Assembly (NCBI GenBank): GCA_020351875.1
Contig: CP070671.1
Coordinates: 2,141,253-2,205,252 of the forward strand
Length of the DNA: 64,000 bases
Source of the DNA: Chromatiales bacterium
GTDB lineage: Bacteria > Pseudomonadota > Gammaproteobacteria > Steroidobacterales > GCA-2729495
Reading direction: 5' to 3'
Every line of letters begins with the position of its first letter. The first letter of the stretch is position 1. The position numbers and the translations under genes are program-made. The notes beneath the pieces were generated by a model. It did not search any database, had not been told where the DNA came from, and saw nothing but the letters and a program-made list of their open reading frames with translations. Below are positions 8,451 through 17,896 of this stretch, piece by piece.

Positions 8451-9884
8451 ATGCCGCGCATTACCGAAGTCGACCTGCATGCTTTGCCGATAGATCGCTA
8501 CGAAGGCGTGGCCAACAGGGGCGTCGTCGAACAGATCCGGGCAACGGCCGCCCAGCTGGCGGAGAAGATCGATGGACGCGTGGTCTGGCATGTGAATTCC
8601 ACGGCCGCGGGCGGCGGGGTCGCTGAAATGCTGCCCGCGCTGCTCGGCTACTGCCGGGGATTGCACCTGAACACTCGCTGGCTGGTCATCAGCGGCGAGA
8701 AGGAATTCTTCAGGGTCACCAAGCGACTGCACCACGGGCTGCACGGTGAAAACGGCGACGGCTCTCTGCTGGACGGCGAGGCGCGGGAGATCTACGAAGC
8801 CACGATGCGGGCCAACGCGCCGGAGATCATGGCGCTGGTGCGGCCCGGCGACATTGCGATCCTGCACGACCCGCAGACCATTGGCCTCGCGCCCGCGCTG
8901 CAGGAGCACGGGGTGCGCGTCATCTGGCGCTGCCACATCGGCCGGGCCGCGCCGACGGATGACTCCAGGGTCGCGTGGCGATTCCTGGAACCGTACCTGG
9001 ACTGCGCCGTGCAGTACGTGTTCTCCCGCGCGGAGTATGTTCCCGAGCGACTGGACCACGGCAAGTCGAAGATCATGCCGCCAAGCATCGATGCGTTTAT
9101 GCCCAAGAACCAGGCGATGAACGACGACGCGGTGCTGACGATCCTGGTTCACATGGGCATCCTGTTCGGGCCGATGCCGGGAAAACCCGATTTTGAATAC
9201 CTGCGCAGCGACGGGTCGCGCGGCCGGGTGGACCGCTACGCTGACATCATTCGCTGCGGGCCCGCATCGGGCAACACCGCGCCGCTGGTGACGCAGGTGT
9301 CGAGATGGGATCCGCTGAAAGACCAGATTGGGCTCATGCACGGTTTTTGCCGCTGGCTCGAACGGGGCAAAGACAATGGCGCCGAACTGATCCTGGCCGG
9401 GCCAAGTGTGAGCGGCGTGGCTGACGACCCCGAGAGCGCCGACACGTTTCGTGAAGTGTTTCTCGCGTGGTGCAACCTGCCCCACGAGACGCGTTCGCGC
9501 GTGCACCTGGTGATGTTGCCAATGGTGGACGTCGAGGAAAATGGGGCCATGGTCAACGCGCTGCAACGCCACTCGGCCGTGGTGGTGCAGAAGAGCCTGC
9601 AGGAAGGGTTCGGCCTCACGGTCACCGAGGCTATGTGGAAAGGCCGGCCGGTCATCGCCAGCCGGGTCGGGGGCATCCAGGACCAGATCACCGATCGGGA
9701 GAACGGCCTGTTGCTGGACGATCCCACCGATCCCGATGCCTTTGCAGCGGCGCTGGAACAGCTGTTCGACGATCCCGCCTTTGCGGCGCACCTGGGCAAC
9801 GCCGCGCAGGCGACGGTGCGTGAGCACTATCTCGAGACGCGCAGCCTGCTCGATCACCTGCAGCTGCTGCTCAGCCACTGCTAA
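8451..9884 (+). CDS. GT4 glycosyltransferase, trehalose synthase (TreT)-like
   Basis: 477 residues with a two-Rossmann GT4 fold. The N-terminal half has HVNSTAAGGGVAEML, the sugar-acceptor loop typical of trehalose glycosyltransferring synthases, then ILHDPQTIGLAPAL and WRCHIG. The C-terminal half has the donor-site pattern VVQKSLQEGFGLTVTEAMWKGRPVIAS (continuing to VGGIQDQI), with the EGFGLTVTEAMW block diagnostic for the family. TreT makes trehalose from a nucleotide-glucose and glucose; related enzymes use other acceptors. Trehalose would fit an osmoadaptation theme with mscL nearby, but that is inference. The next gene starts 24 bases downstream. Confidence 0.88.
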   Translation: MPRITEVDLHALPIDRYEGVANRGVVEQIRATAAQLAEKIDGRVVWHVNSTAAGGGVAEMLPALLGYCRGLHLNTRWLVISGEKEFFRVTKRLHHGLHGENGDGSLLDGEAREIYEATMRANAPEIMALVRPGDIAILHDPQTIGLAPALQEHGVRVIWRCHIGRAAPTDDSRVAWRFLEPYLDCAVQYVFSRAEYVPERLDHGKSKIMPPSIDAFMPKNQAMNDDAVLTILVHMGILFGPMPGKPDFEYLRSDGSRGRVDRYADIIRCGPASGNTAPLVTQVSRWDPLKDQIGLMHGFCRWLERGKDNGAELILAGPSVSGVADDPESADTFREVFLAWCNLPHETRSRVHLVMLPMVDVEENGAMVNALQRHSAVVVQKSLQEGFGLTVTEAMWKGRPVIASRVGGIQDQITDRENGLLLDDPTDPDAFAAALEQLFDDPAFAAHLGNAAQATVREHYLETRSLLDHLQLLLSHC

Positions 9885-9908
9885 GCCAATGCTTGCCGGG
9901 GTCAGGAC

Positions 9909-10664
9909 ATGAGGAGACTGTTGCTGATGGTCACACTGGGTTTGACGACACTGATCACAGCCGGAACCGGTGTGACCGAGGACCGCAGGGAAACCATTGC
10001 GGTGATCGGTACCGGCCGCGTGGGTGGCGCCCTGGGCCCGCGCCTCGGCGCGCTGGGCTACCCGGTGATTTACGGTTCGCGCACGCCCGGCAGCGACAGG
10101 GTGGCGGCGCTGGTGGCCGGGAGCGGCGAGCAGAGTCGCGCGGCCTTGCCCGGTGAATCGGTGAACGGCGCCGACATCGTGATTCTCGCGGTGCCGTGGC
10201 AGGCCATCGATGCAACGCTGACAGGCCTCGGCGCGCTGGACGGCAAGATCGTGATCGACGTGACCAACGCACTGCGGGTGAACGAGCAGCGCATGATGGA
10301 AATGGCGGTCGCCACCTCGGCGGCTGAAATCATCCAGCAGCGGATACCCGGCGCCAGTGTGGTCAAGGCCTTTAACGCGGTGGGGTCACACGTGATGGCC
10401 GACCCGGCGACCGGCGGCGGCCCGGTCACCATTCCGCTGGCCGGGAACGATGCGGCGGCGAAAACCCGGGTGGCCGCGCTGGTCGAAGAACTGGGTTTCG
10501 AGAGCCTGGACGTCGGCCCGCTCGGCAACGCCCGTTACCTGGAAGGCATGGCCGTGCTTTACATGGTGCCGTACATGAGCGGCCGGACCGACGAGGCCTT
10601 CGAGTACTACCTGCGCACCGGGACCGCGCCGAAGCGTGATTTCGAGGTGCGGCCGGCCGAGTAA
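9909..10664 (+). CDS. Exported NAD(P)-binding reductase-like protein (F420-dependent NADP oxidoreductase family)
   Basis: 251 residues. The N-terminus is a hydrophobic export segment (MRRLLLMVTLGLTTLITAGTG) followed by a Rossmann fold: VIGTGRVGGALGPRLGALGY, YGSRTPGSD (the Arg favours NADP), AVPWQAIDATL, IVIDVTNAL and VVKAFNAVGS. The order matches COG2085 (F420H2:NADP reductase-like). An NADP-binding domain behind a signal or membrane anchor is unusual, since the periplasm lacks NADP. Starting at the internal Met residues would break the Rossmann fold, so the leader is real unless translation begins at a non-ATG codon near 9978. It ends 5 bases before the stop of the convergent neighbour. Confidence 0.78.
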   Translation: MRRLLLMVTLGLTTLITAGTGVTEDRRETIAVIGTGRVGGALGPRLGALGYPVIYGSRTPGSDRVAALVAGSGEQSRAALPGESVNGADIVILAVPWQAIDATLTGLGALDGKIVIDVTNALRVNEQRMMEMAVATSAAEIIQQRIPGASVVKAFNAVGSHVMADPATGGGPVTIPLAGNDAAAKTRVAALVEELGFESLDVGPLGNARYLEGMAVLYMVPYMSGRTDEAFEYYLRTGTAPKRDFEVRPAE

Positions 10665-10669
10665 CGCCC

Positions 10670-11293
10670 TCAGAGGCGGGCCTGGGTCGCCTCGTACTCG
10701 CTCAGTTCCTGCCGGCGCTTGGCGCGCTCTATTCTCAGGTTGTCGAGCTCTTCCTCGAGGGTGCCGTACTCTTCTGCCAGGTGCTTCGTCTTGGTCAGCA
10801 GCGCCACCCGTTCCTCGGGCGTGGACTCTTCGCTGATCATGCGCACGCCGGCCTGGGTCACCTCGTCTTCGATATCGTTGAGCCGCCGTTCCTTCGAGCG
10901 AATCTGGGTTTCCACCTGGCTGACCGAGCTGCGCAGGCTGTACAGTCGCTTGCCGTCGCTGTACGCCGCGTAGAAGTCCACGTCCAGGTCCGCCGGGCAC
11001 ACGCCGGAGTAGCTCGCGCCGCGCACGCCGAGGTTGTAGCCGTTTTCCGGCTGGCAGAATTCCCGCAGACCCGCCTCGCGGCCGGTCTGGTAAGCCTTCA
11101 GGTCCGGGGCAATGCCGTGCTTCGCGCAGGCCTTGCGGTGGTTGCCGATGCGGTCGGCGGTGGAGCCGCGCACGCCGTCTTCATAGCCGATGGCCTGCCA
11201 GTCGGCGACCATGCATTCCTGGCCGCTCATGCTCGCGCAGCCCTGCACGACCATGACCATGACAGCCAGCCCAAGAATCTTGCGGTAGTCCAT
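10670..11293 (-). CDS. DUF2799 lipoprotein
   Basis: 207 residues with lipobox VQGC (Cys19). The mature region holds the DUF2799 pattern: WQAIGYEDGVRG, ADRIGNHRKACAKHGIAPDLKAY, GREAGLREFCQPENGYNLG, YSGVCPADLDVDFYAAYSDGKRLYSL. Conserved cysteines fit a disulfide-bonded periplasmic domain. The last 80 residues form a long charged coiled coil (SVSQVETQIRSKERR onward to ELSEYEATQ). Function of the family is unknown. No partner gene on this strand within 150 bases. Confidence 0.88.
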   Translation of the reverse strand: MDYRKILGLAVMVMVVQGCASMSGQECMVADWQAIGYEDGVRGSTADRIGNHRKACAKHGIAPDLKAYQTGREAGLREFCQPENGYNLGVRGASYSGVCPADLDVDFYAAYSDGKRLYSLRSSVSQVETQIRSKERRLNDIEDEVTQAGVRMISEESTPEERVALLTKTKHLAEEYGTLEEELDNLRIERAKRRQELSEYEATQARL

Positions 11294-11442
11294 TTGGGTC
11301 CTCCCGGTGCGCCCATGAAGACTGTGGCTTCATTACGCTAACCCGCGGCCGGACCACCCTCTGTGATGGTGCTCACGTTTCGCCCGGCACCGCGGGGCCC
11401 CGGGGTGCTAAAGGCGACACCGTTCCGGTGCTGGCCGGAGGC

Positions 11443-11934
11443 TCAGCTCTGTTCCGGGCGCCGCTCCTCGTCCGGGTCCCACTCGATCAGGTTGATCAGC
11501 ACGCCGTCCGGGTCCCGGAAGCACATCTCCCGCTGTTTCAGCTGTTCACCGATGCGCAGGCGCACCGGGGCGCACAGAATGTGGTGCCCGCCGGCACGCA
11601 GCGCGGTGGTGACCGGGTCGAGATCGGCGCAATAGAAGACCAGGCAGGTTTCGCCCTGGTTGATGGACTCCGGCCTGCGGCGGGTCGCGGGCGGCTGGGG
11701 GTTGCTGATTTCAAACAGGCCCACCATGCCCCAGGCCGGGCCGGGGGCTTTCAGGATGCAGGCCCGCGTGACGCTGCCCACGGGCATGCCGAGCAGTTCG
11801 TGGGCGTTGCCGTCCGTGAGTTCACCTTCGAACCAGGTCTCATCGAGACCGATGACCTCCCGGTAGAAGGCCCGCGACCGGTCCAGGTCGCTGACGAATA
11901 GCGCGCTGCGCACCATCGGGCTGATTCGGGACAT
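11443..11934 (-). CDS. VOC-family protein (glyoxalase/bleomycin resistance fold)
   Basis: 163 residues with paired beta-alpha-beta-beta-beta units: MVRSALFVSDLDRSRAFYREVIGL at the start and CLVFYCADLDPVTTALRAGG in the second half, ending CFRDPDGVLINLIEWDPDEE. This is the vicinal-oxygen-chelate fold used by lyases, dioxygenases and resistance proteins. Glu in NLIEW and metal ligands are only partly conserved, so the activity cannot be assigned. It stands alone; the 149 bases to the DUF2799 gene contain only a 22-nt GC palindrome (11387-11408) of unclear meaning. Confidence 0.85.
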   Translation of the reverse strand: MSRISPMVRSALFVSDLDRSRAFYREVIGLDETWFEGELTDGNAHELLGMPVGSVTRACILKAPGPAWGMVGLFEISNPQPPATRRRPESINQGETCLVFYCADLDPVTTALRAGGHHILCAPVRLRIGEQLKQREMCFRDPDGVLINLIEWDPDEERRPEQS

Positions 11935-12004
11935 GCTGTTTGCCTCAGGTCAGGGGAACGGTCGGCAGCACCAGCGTGCCGCCGGAAGACTGTTTCGGTG
12001 CCGT

Positions 12005-12010
12005 TATAAT
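12005..12010 (+). promoter_or_regulatory. -10 hexamer, perfect TATAAT
   Basis: TATAAT occurs in the gap between the VOC gene and the small secreted-protein gene, 24 bases before its ATG at 12035. No convincing -35 box lies 16-18 bases upstream, so strength is uncertain. In this GC-rich sequence an exact TATAAT at this position is likely to be functional. Confidence 0.5.
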
Positions 12011-12034
12011 GAAATCAGGCTCTGGAGTACAAGG

Positions 12035-12262
12035 ATGAGAAAAGTTCTGCTGCTTTCGCTGATCGTACTGGTGGGCATGCCGTCTAGCGCATGGTCTGGC
12101 AGCCACGAGCAGGCAGCATCATCAGCGACGGCGACTGCCGGCAACCGGATCGCGCAGGTGGCCGGCGCCCAGACTGTGGAACTCGCGGCGTCGAAGAAAA
12201 CTGCCAAACAGTGGGCCGAGCTGCGGCCCGACTACCAGGCGCTCAGGCCAAAAAAGCGCTAG
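12035..12262 (+). CDS. Small secreted protein of unknown function
   Basis: 75 residues from an ATG preceded by AAGG at 12031-12034. It starts MRKVLLLSLIVLVGMPSSAWSGS, a clear Sec signal peptide with cleavage near AWS-G. The mature 50 residues are rich in Ala, Gln and Lys and end YQALRPKKR. A perfect TATAAT lies upstream. No family recognised. The stop is one base from the stop of the convergent SRPBCC gene. Confidence 0.6.
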   Translation: MRKVLLLSLIVLVGMPSSAWSGSHEQAASSATATAGNRIAQVAGAQTVELAASKKTAKQWAELRPDYQALRPKKR

Positions 12263-12263
12263 C

Positions 12264-12884
12264 TCAGCGCTCGCCCGGCGTGGCGGGGAGCTCCGCCAGG
12301 CTGGTACCGGTGGCGTACAGGTATTCCACGACCTCGCCTATTTCCCGGGCCGTGTAATCGAGTTTCCGTTTCACGGCCCACGGGCCGATGACCGGCGGGA
12401 CCCAGAAGTCCGGTTGCATCATTGCCTTGAATCGCAGCCGGGTACCGCCGGGCGTATCTTCCAGGTGCCAGCGGGTGGTGTAGAAGCGAAAGTCGCTGCG
12501 TTCCGGATCGGCGATGGTCACGATTTCGCTGGTCGGCACCGGCCACATTCGCTCCACTTTCTCGAAGCGCGTGCAGAAAATCCATGCGCAACTGTGCACC
12601 AGGGTATAGCCTACCAGCACGCCGTCGTCGTCCGGCGGCAGGTAGCGGGTCGTCACCATGCCTGCCACCAGCCGATGGAAGTGGTCGAAGTCGACCAGGA
12701 TGTCGAAGACGAAATCCCTCGGCGCGGCGACGACGCTTTCTGCTTCGAGCCGGAAAATCTTGCCCTGCCGGGTGACCTCGATGCGTTCCACCTCGACGGC
12801 CACTGCGTCGCCGGCTGCCAGCAGCAGGCACAGCAGGACCGTGGGACAGCGCCGCAGGCCGGCTTTCCGCTCACCATTCATCAT
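12264..12884 (-). CDS. Exported SRPBCC (START-like) domain protein
   Basis: About 206 residues if started at the ATG at 12884; the frame extends to 12926, and no convincing ribosome site settles the start. A signal peptide (CPTVLLCLLLAAGDAVA) precedes the mature chain. The rest follows the SRPBCC or polyketide-cyclase layout: FRLEAESVVAAPRDFVFDIL, DFDHFHRLV, strands ending TRWHLEDTPGGTRLRFKAMM, and a long C-terminal helix AVKRKLDYTAREIGEVVEYL. Such folds bind hydrophobic ligands. A periplasmic location suggests lipid or quinone-like ligand handling, but this is inference. Confidence 0.72.
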   Translation of the reverse strand: MMNGERKAGLRRCPTVLLCLLLAAGDAVAVEVERIEVTRQGKIFRLEAESVVAAPRDFVFDILVDFDHFHRLVAGMVTTRYLPPDDDGVLVGYTLVHSCAWIFCTRFEKVERMWPVPTSEIVTIADPERSDFRFYTTRWHLEDTPGGTRLRFKAMMQPDFWVPPVIGPWAVKRKLDYTAREIGEVVEYLYATGTSLAELPATPGER

Positions 12885-12940
12885 GTTTGATTTCGGCCTG
12901 CGCCGCCGGGCCGTTTCAGGCCGCAAGTGCCGCCCGGATT

Positions 12941-13702
12941 TCAGGCCGGTGTGCGCACTTTGTAATTGCCGCGTGCTTCATCGAATTCCAGGATCACCTG
13001 GCCCTGCTTCGCGGCATCTTCGAGCAGGTCGGAGAAACTCTTGTAACCGTAACGGGCTTCGCTGAAGTCCGGGTACACGCGCTTGACCGTCTGCTTAATC
13101 ATCGAGCCCCAGACCGGATCGTATTCCGATTCCAGCGATTCGACGATCTCGGCAATGCGGTCCACGGCCTCCTGTTGTTTCGTGGACTTGGCTTTGCCCT
13201 TGGCGCGCTTTTTGCGCGTGCTGCGTTTGCGTGAGACTTCGATCAAGTCGTCGTAGTAGACAAACTCGTCGCAACTCGAGGCGAGGATGTCAGACGTGGA
13301 GTTGCGTACGCCGCAGCCGATGACCCGCTTGTCGTTTTCCTTCAGCTTCGAAACGAGCGGCGAGAAATCGCTATCGCCCGTCAGCAGCGCAAAGATGTCG
13401 ATGTGCGTCTTCGAGTAGCACAGGTCGATCGCGTCCACCACCATCCGGATGTCCGCACTGTTCTTCCCGCTCATGCGTGAGCGCGGAATATCCACCAGCT
13501 CGATGCCCAGGCGATGGAATTCCCGCGTGAACTTCTCGTACTGGCTCCAGTCACAGTAAGCGCGCTTGAAAACAATGCGGCCTTTTTCCAGCAGCCGCTT
13601 CGTGATCAGTTCGATCTTGAATGAGGCGCCCTTGATGTCCTTGACCCCGAGCGCCAGGTTCTCGAAGTCCACGAAGACGGCAATCTTTGGTTCGTCGTTC
13701 AT
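12941..13702 (-). CDS. NYN-domain RNase-like protein with C-terminal LOTUS/OST-HTH domain
   Basis: 253 residues. The N-terminal 150 form a NYN (PIN-like) nuclease domain with the expected acidic residues: VFVDFENL (Asp12), [11 protein letters not shown] (Asp84, Asp90) and [12 protein letters not shown] (Asp110, Asp112). A basic linker ([16 protein letters not shown], about 158-173) leads to a LOTUS/OST-HTH domain (about 195-252, [22 protein letters not shown] to NYKVR) that in other proteins binds RNA or G-quadruplexes. All catalytic aspartates look intact. It diverges from ygiQ. On the minus strand GATAAAAT sits 7 bases before its ATG and may be a -10 element giving a very short leader. Confidence 0.9.
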   Translation of the reverse strand: MNDEPKIAVFVDFENLALGVKDIKGASFKIELITKRLLEKGRIVFKRAYCDWSQYEKFTREFHRLGIELVDIPRSRMSGKNSADIRMVVDAIDLCYSKTHIDIFALLTGDSDFSPLVSKLKENDKRVIGCGVRNSTSDILASSCDEFVYYDDLIEVSRKRSTRKKRAKGKAKSTKQQEAVDRIAEIVESLESEYDPVWGSMIKQTVKRVYPDFSEARYGYKSFSDLLEDAAKQGQVILEFDEARGNYKVRTPA

Positions 13703-13858
13703 GTGCTCATTTTATCAGCTCGGTCTGGGCCCGTTTGTTCCCATTTGCGATGCACGGCTACCTGGGGCCGTGGGACAATGTGGCCCCGGTCGGCGCCATG
13801 GCCCGCAGACGGCGAGCGCCGGTTGGGATGCTTCTGCCACAGCTGCGAAAATAACCAG

Positions 13859-16015
13859 ATGAAGGCCGCCCGCCCCCTGTTTTCCTACCAGTCGCCCGGT
13901 GCCGCCGAGCCCGCGTGTCCGTTTCTGCCGATGACCGGGGACGAGATGCAGGGGCTCGGTTGGGACGCCTGCGACGTGATCCTGGTGACCGGCGACGCCT
14001 ATGTTGATCACCCGAGCTTTGGCATGGCCATCGTCGGGCGCTTTCTGGAGGCCCAGGGTTTCCGGGTCGGGATCATCGCGCAGCCGGACTGGCGCGACAC
14101 GCAGGCGTTCAGAGAGCTGGGCGCACCCCGCCTGTTCTTCGGCGTGACGGCCGGCAACATGGACTCGATGGTGAATCGCTACACGTCCGACCGCAAGGTC
14201 CGGCGCGACGATGCCTACACGCCCGGGGGTGAAGGCGGCCGGCGGCCCGACCGGTCGGTGATCGTGTACTCGCAGCGCCTGCGTGAAGCCTTTCCCGGTG
14301 TGCCCGTCGTCATCGGCGGTATCGAGGCCAGCCTGCGGCGAATTGCCCACTTCGACTACTGGTCCGACAAGGTACGCCGGTCTGTGCTGCTCGACGCGCG
14401 CGCGGACCTGCTGGTTTATGGCAACGGTGAACGCCAGGTCGCCGAGATCGCGCACCGGATGGCCCAGGGTGAACGCATCGATGAGATTCGTGACATCAGG
14501 GGCACGGCATTCATCAGCAGCGAGTTTCCGGCCGGCTGGGTCGAACTCGATTCCACGCACCTCGACACACCCGGCAAGATCGACGCGCATCCAGATCCCT
14601 ACGCGATGCGGCCCGGTCGGGCAGCGGCGACGGACAAGGCGGCGGCGCCGGACGAGAGCGATTCCGGGCTTCGGGTCGTGCGCTTTGCCCGCGACCTGCC
14701 GCGGGAACGGCGCGACAGGGCGGTGATCAGGCTGCCGGCCTTCGAGCAGGTGCGCGACGATCCCGTGCTGTATGCGCACGCCTCTCGCATCCTGCACACG
14801 GAATCGAATCCCGGTAATGCCCAGGCGCTGGTGCAGCGCCACGGTGACCGCGATGTGTGGCTGAATCCGCCGCCAATCCCGCTGAAGACGGCGGAACTGG
14901 ACGCCGTCTATGAGTTGCCGTACCAGCGGCGTCCGCACCCGTTCTACGGTGACGCGCGAATTCCCGCCTACGAAATGATTCGCTTTTCCGTCGCGATTCA
15001 GCGGGGCTGTTTCGGCGGCTGCACCTTCTGTTCCATCACCGAGCACGAAGGCCGCATTATCCAGAGTCGCTCGGAGCAGTCGGTGCTGCGTGAAATCGAA
15101 ACCGTGCGCGACACGGTACCCGGCTTCACCGGCGTGATTTCCGACCTCGGCGGGCCGACGGCAAACATGTACCGGCTGGCCTGCAAGAGTCGCAAGATCG
15201 AGTCGGCGTGCCGCCGGCCGTCGTGCGTGTTCCCACGCATTTGCCCGAACCTGAATACGAACCACAAGCCACTGATTCGCCTGTACCGCAAGGCCCGGGA
15301 GCTCGACGGCATCAAGAAAGTGCTGATCGCGTCCGGTGTGCGTTACGACCTGGCCGTCGAGTCACCGGAGTACGTGAAGGAACTGGCCCAGCACCACACG
15401 GGCGGTTACCTGAAAATTGCCCCGGAGGCGATTGCCGAAGGCCCGCTGTCGATGATGATGAAGCCGGGCATCGGCACCTACTATCGCTTCAAGGAACTGT
15501 TCGACCGCTACAGCGAGGAAGCCGGCAAGGAGCAGTACCTGATCCCGTACTTCATTGCCGCACATCCGGGCACGTCGGACCAGGACATGCTCGAGCTGGC
15601 CCTGTGGCTGAAGCAGAACGGTTTTCGTGCTGACCAGGTGCAGGCGTTCCTGCCGTCACCGATGGCCACCGCCACGGCGATGTACCACACGCGACGCAAC
15701 CCGTTGCGCCGGGTATCGCGGACCAGCGAGCGCGTGCGCGTTCCCAGGGGCTTGCGGGTGCGCCAGCTGCACAAGGCCTTTTTGCGCTATCACGATCCGG
15801 ATAACTGGCCGCGCCTGCGGGCCGCGCTTCGGCGCATGGGGCGTGCCGACCTGATCGGTGACGGCGACAAGCAGCTGGTGCCGGCCTGGCAGCCCGCCGG
15901 CACCGGTGGACGTTCGCAGCGCCGTCCCGGCAAGGGCCGACCTTTCAGAACGCAACATACCCGGCTGCCGGATGCGAAACCGCGCCGGCGCACGACGCGC
16001 CGACGCGGTAGCTGA
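13859..16015 (+). CDS. ygiQ: YgiQ-family radical SAM protein
   Basis: 718 residues from the ATG at 13859, chosen because family similarity begins [11 protein letters not shown]; the frame is open upstream without similarity. The radical SAM motif CFGGCTFC gives Cys384, Cys388 and Cys391. Other family blocks are [53 protein letters not shown] and the C-terminal [17 protein letters not shown]. The N-terminus resembles a cobalamin-binding-like domain, and the tail is basic ([16 protein letters not shown]). UPF0313/YgiQ proteins are conserved but their reaction is not established. Confidence 0.95.
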   Translation: MKAARPLFSYQSPGAAEPACPFLPMTGDEMQGLGWDACDVILVTGDAYVDHPSFGMAIVGRFLEAQGFRVGIIAQPDWRDTQAFRELGAPRLFFGVTAGNMDSMVNRYTSDRKVRRDDAYTPGGEGGRRPDRSVIVYSQRLREAFPGVPVVIGGIEASLRRIAHFDYWSDKVRRSVLLDARADLLVYGNGERQVAEIAHRMAQGERIDEIRDIRGTAFISSEFPAGWVELDSTHLDTPGKIDAHPDPYAMRPGRAAATDKAAAPDESDSGLRVVRFARDLPRERRDRAVIRLPAFEQVRDDPVLYAHASRILHTESNPGNAQALVQRHGDRDVWLNPPPIPLKTAELDAVYELPYQRRPHPFYGDARIPAYEMIRFSVAIQRGCFGGCTFCSITEHEGRIIQSRSEQSVLREIETVRDTVPGFTGVISDLGGPTANMYRLACKSRKIESACRRPSCVFPRICPNLNTNHKPLIRLYRKARELDGIKKVLIASGVRYDLAVESPEYVKELAQHHTGGYLKIAPEAIAEGPLSMMMKPGIGTYYRFKELFDRYSEEAGKEQYLIPYFIAAHPGTSDQDMLELALWLKQNGFRADQVQAFLPSPMATATAMYHTRRNPLRRVSRTSERVRVPRGLRVRQLHKAFLRYHDPDNWPRLRAALRRMGRADLIGDGDKQLVPAWQPAGTGGRSQRRPGKGRPFRTQHTRLPDAKPRRRTTRRRGS

Positions 16016-16056
16016 GCAGGCGACTGTGCGGGTTGATTCGAGTGTGCGAGCCGGTC

Positions 16057-16518
16057 TCAGTTGGCGCCACTGAAGCGACGCCGCAGCCATTCGTCCAGCG
16101 ACAACCGGCCCGGCCCATGGAAGAAGATCATGGCCAGCATCACGCCCCACAGGACGTGGTCCTTGATGCCCACCGCACCCATGTCCGGAAAGGCAACGAC
16201 GGCCACGTAATTCAGGATGAACAGGCCCAGGGCGCCCAGGCGCGTTGCGAGGCCAATGACCAGCAGCACCGGCAGCGCCAGTTCAGCGGCCGTTGCCAGC
16301 CAGGCCGCAAGCGCCGGCGGCAGCACGGGCACCGCGTACACGTCGTTGAACAGGAAAAGCGTGCTGTCCCAACTGTCGATCTTGGTCAGTCCGGACTTGA
16401 AAAACACCTGTGCCACCCACAGGCGGATGCCGAGATCGAATACCTGTCCTAGCCAGCCCAGGCCAGTGCGGGTTTTTTCCACCGAGTCCCAGACCGGGCT
16501 TGCGGTTGCTACGTTCAT
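16057..16518 (-). CDS. DoxX-family membrane protein
   Basis: 153 residues with four predicted membrane helices. Family landmarks are LGIRLWVAQVFFKSGLTKI, AAWLATAAELALPVLLVIGLATRLGALGLFILN and the C-terminal DHVLWGVMLAMIFFHGPGRLSLD. DoxX proteins are associated with quinone or thiosulfate metabolism and with oxidative-stress complexes in other bacteria, but most members are uncharacterised. It is convergent with ygiQ and divergent from the RND operon, and has no same-strand neighbours. Confidence 0.9.
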   Translation of the reverse strand: MNVATASPVWDSVEKTRTGLGWLGQVFDLGIRLWVAQVFFKSGLTKIDSWDSTLFLFNDVYAVPVLPPALAAWLATAAELALPVLLVIGLATRLGALGLFILNYVAVVAFPDMGAVGIKDHVLWGVMLAMIFFHGPGRLSLDEWLRRRFSGAN

Positions 16519-16735
16519 GGTGCTTCGCTCCCTACGTGGCGCGCTGCGCGCGTCGTTGCTGACACGGGTAGACCCTTACTCGTATACGAAGTTCCCGCAA
16601 TCCGGCCCGGAACCTTGCCGTTTTTGTGCAACATACGGCCAGCTGGCAGCCCGCTTTACCGATATATGGGCTGTTGGAGTAGTGTGAACGGCTGGCCTCC
16701 CGGCCGCACCGCACGGAAGTCGAGGGTTTGACACA
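16519..16735. other. Divergent intergenic region upstream of the RND operon
   Basis: 217 bases between the DoxX gene and the RND adaptor gene. It is AT-richer than the coding DNA and contains a perfect 10-base palindrome TCGTATACGA at 16580-16589 and the segment CCGATATATGGGC near 16660. A repressor site for the pump is possible, but no regulator gene adjoins and no consensus promoter is certain. Confidence 0.35.
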
Positions 16736-17896
16736 GTGACCGAGCAGCCGCCCGCCAAGCTGAAAGTGCGCGCTCGTCGCGCACTGTTGCCGCTCGTGAT
16801 CGTTGCCGTCACGGCTGGCGTGATTGCGCTGATGATCGCCACTCGTCCCCGTTTGATTCGGGTGCCCACGCCGGAACGGGTGTGGCCGGTAGAGGTCGTG
16901 GAAGCGCGCTTCGGTCCCCTGCAGCCTCAACTGAGTTTGTTCGGTGAGATCGTCGGCGGGCGGCGCAGCGAGTTGCGGCCGCAGGTCGCCGGACTCGTGG
17001 TGGAAATCGGGCCGAACCTGCAGGAAGGTGGCCAGGTAGAAAAGGGTGAACTCCTGCTGCGAATCGATCCCTTCGATTTCGAAACGGCGCTGGCCGAGCA
17101 GCGTTCGCTGCTGAAGGAATCCGAAGCGCGCCTCGAAAAACTCCGGCGGGACCTGAAAAGAACACAAGATCTCTACGCACAGAAGAACGTCTCGGAGCAG
17201 GCCCTGGATGATGCCGCGCTGGCCGTTATCGAGCAGGAGGCGCTGGTAGAACAGCGGGTGATCGGTGTCCGTCGTGCCGAGCGCGATCTCGCCGACACGC
17301 AGCTCGCCGCGCCCTTTGCCGGCGTGCTCGCCAACGTCGCCGCAGATCTCGGCAAGGAATTTACCGGCTTCGGCAACGAAGCGGTGGCGGATCTGATCGA
17401 CACGAGCGAGCTGGAAGTGCGTTTTTCTGTGACGAACGCGCAGTACGGTCGCCTGGCCGAGGACGGCGAGCCGCTGATCGGTCGACTGGTAGCCGTGTCG
17501 TGGCAGGTTGGTGACGCGACGCTGGTCTACCCGGCCGTGATCGAGCGCGTCGGCGCGGAGGTCACCGCTTCTACAGGTGGGGTGGATGCGTTCGCGGCCA
17601 TCGATTCCAGTGGCGAGCAAACCTTGTTGCGGCCCGGTGTCTTCGTGTCCGTCACGCTGGCCGACCGACGCTACGACAACGTGATCAGCGTGCCGGAGAG
17701 CGCGCTGTACGGCGAAGACACGGTATACGTGATCGAGGCTGGGCGGATGAGCCCGCGCCAGGTGAAAGTCGCTGGCTATTCGGGCGCCGACCTGCTGGTG
17801 ACGAACGCCGGTGACCCTGCGATTCGTGACGGCGACCAGGTCGTGGTCACCCAGTTGCGCGAGGCCGGCGCGGGCGCGCAGGTGACGGTGCGGTGA
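16736..17896 (+). CDS. RND efflux periplasmic adaptor (membrane fusion protein)
   Basis: 386 residues from a GTG start. An N-terminal membrane anchor (ALLPLVIVAVTAGVIALMI) follows a basic segment. The adaptor core contains a split lipoyl domain (VGGRRSELRPQVAGLVVEI; LADTQLAAPFAGVLANV), a coiled-coil hairpin (about 110-190) and a beta-barrel domain ending in VPESALYGEDTVYVIE. It should link the inner-membrane pump to an outer-membrane TolC-like channel. The stop overlaps the GTG start of the permease gene by four bases, so the two are translationally coupled. No outer-membrane channel gene is present nearby. Confidence 0.92.
   Translation: MTEQPPAKLKVRARRALLPLVIVAVTAGVIALMIATRPRLIRVPTPERVWPVEVVEARFGPLQPQLSLFGEIVGGRRSELRPQVAGLVVEIGPNLQEGGQVEKGELLLRIDPFDFETALAEQRSLLKESEARLEKLRRDLKRTQDLYAQKNVSEQALDDAALAVIEQEALVEQRVIGVRRAERDLADTQLAAPFAGVLANVAADLGKEFTGFGNEAVADLIDTSELEVRFSVTNAQYGRLAEDGEPLIGRLVAVSWQVGDATLVYPAVIERVGAEVTASTGGVDAFAAIDSSGEQTLLRPGVFVSVTLADRRYDNVISVPESALYGEDTVYVIEAGRMSPRQVKVAGYSGADLLVTNAGDPAIRDGDQVVVTQLREAGAGAQVTVR

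Noticed and set aside
11387-11408. 22-nt GC palindrome (one mismatch) as a terminator of the VOC gene.
   Set aside because: There is no loop and no U-tract, and G+C-rich dyads arise easily in this sequence.
16580-16592. Sequence TATACGAAGTT recalls one arm of loxP.
   Set aside because: Only one short arm with no second arm and no recombinase; chance similarity within a palindromic promoter region.
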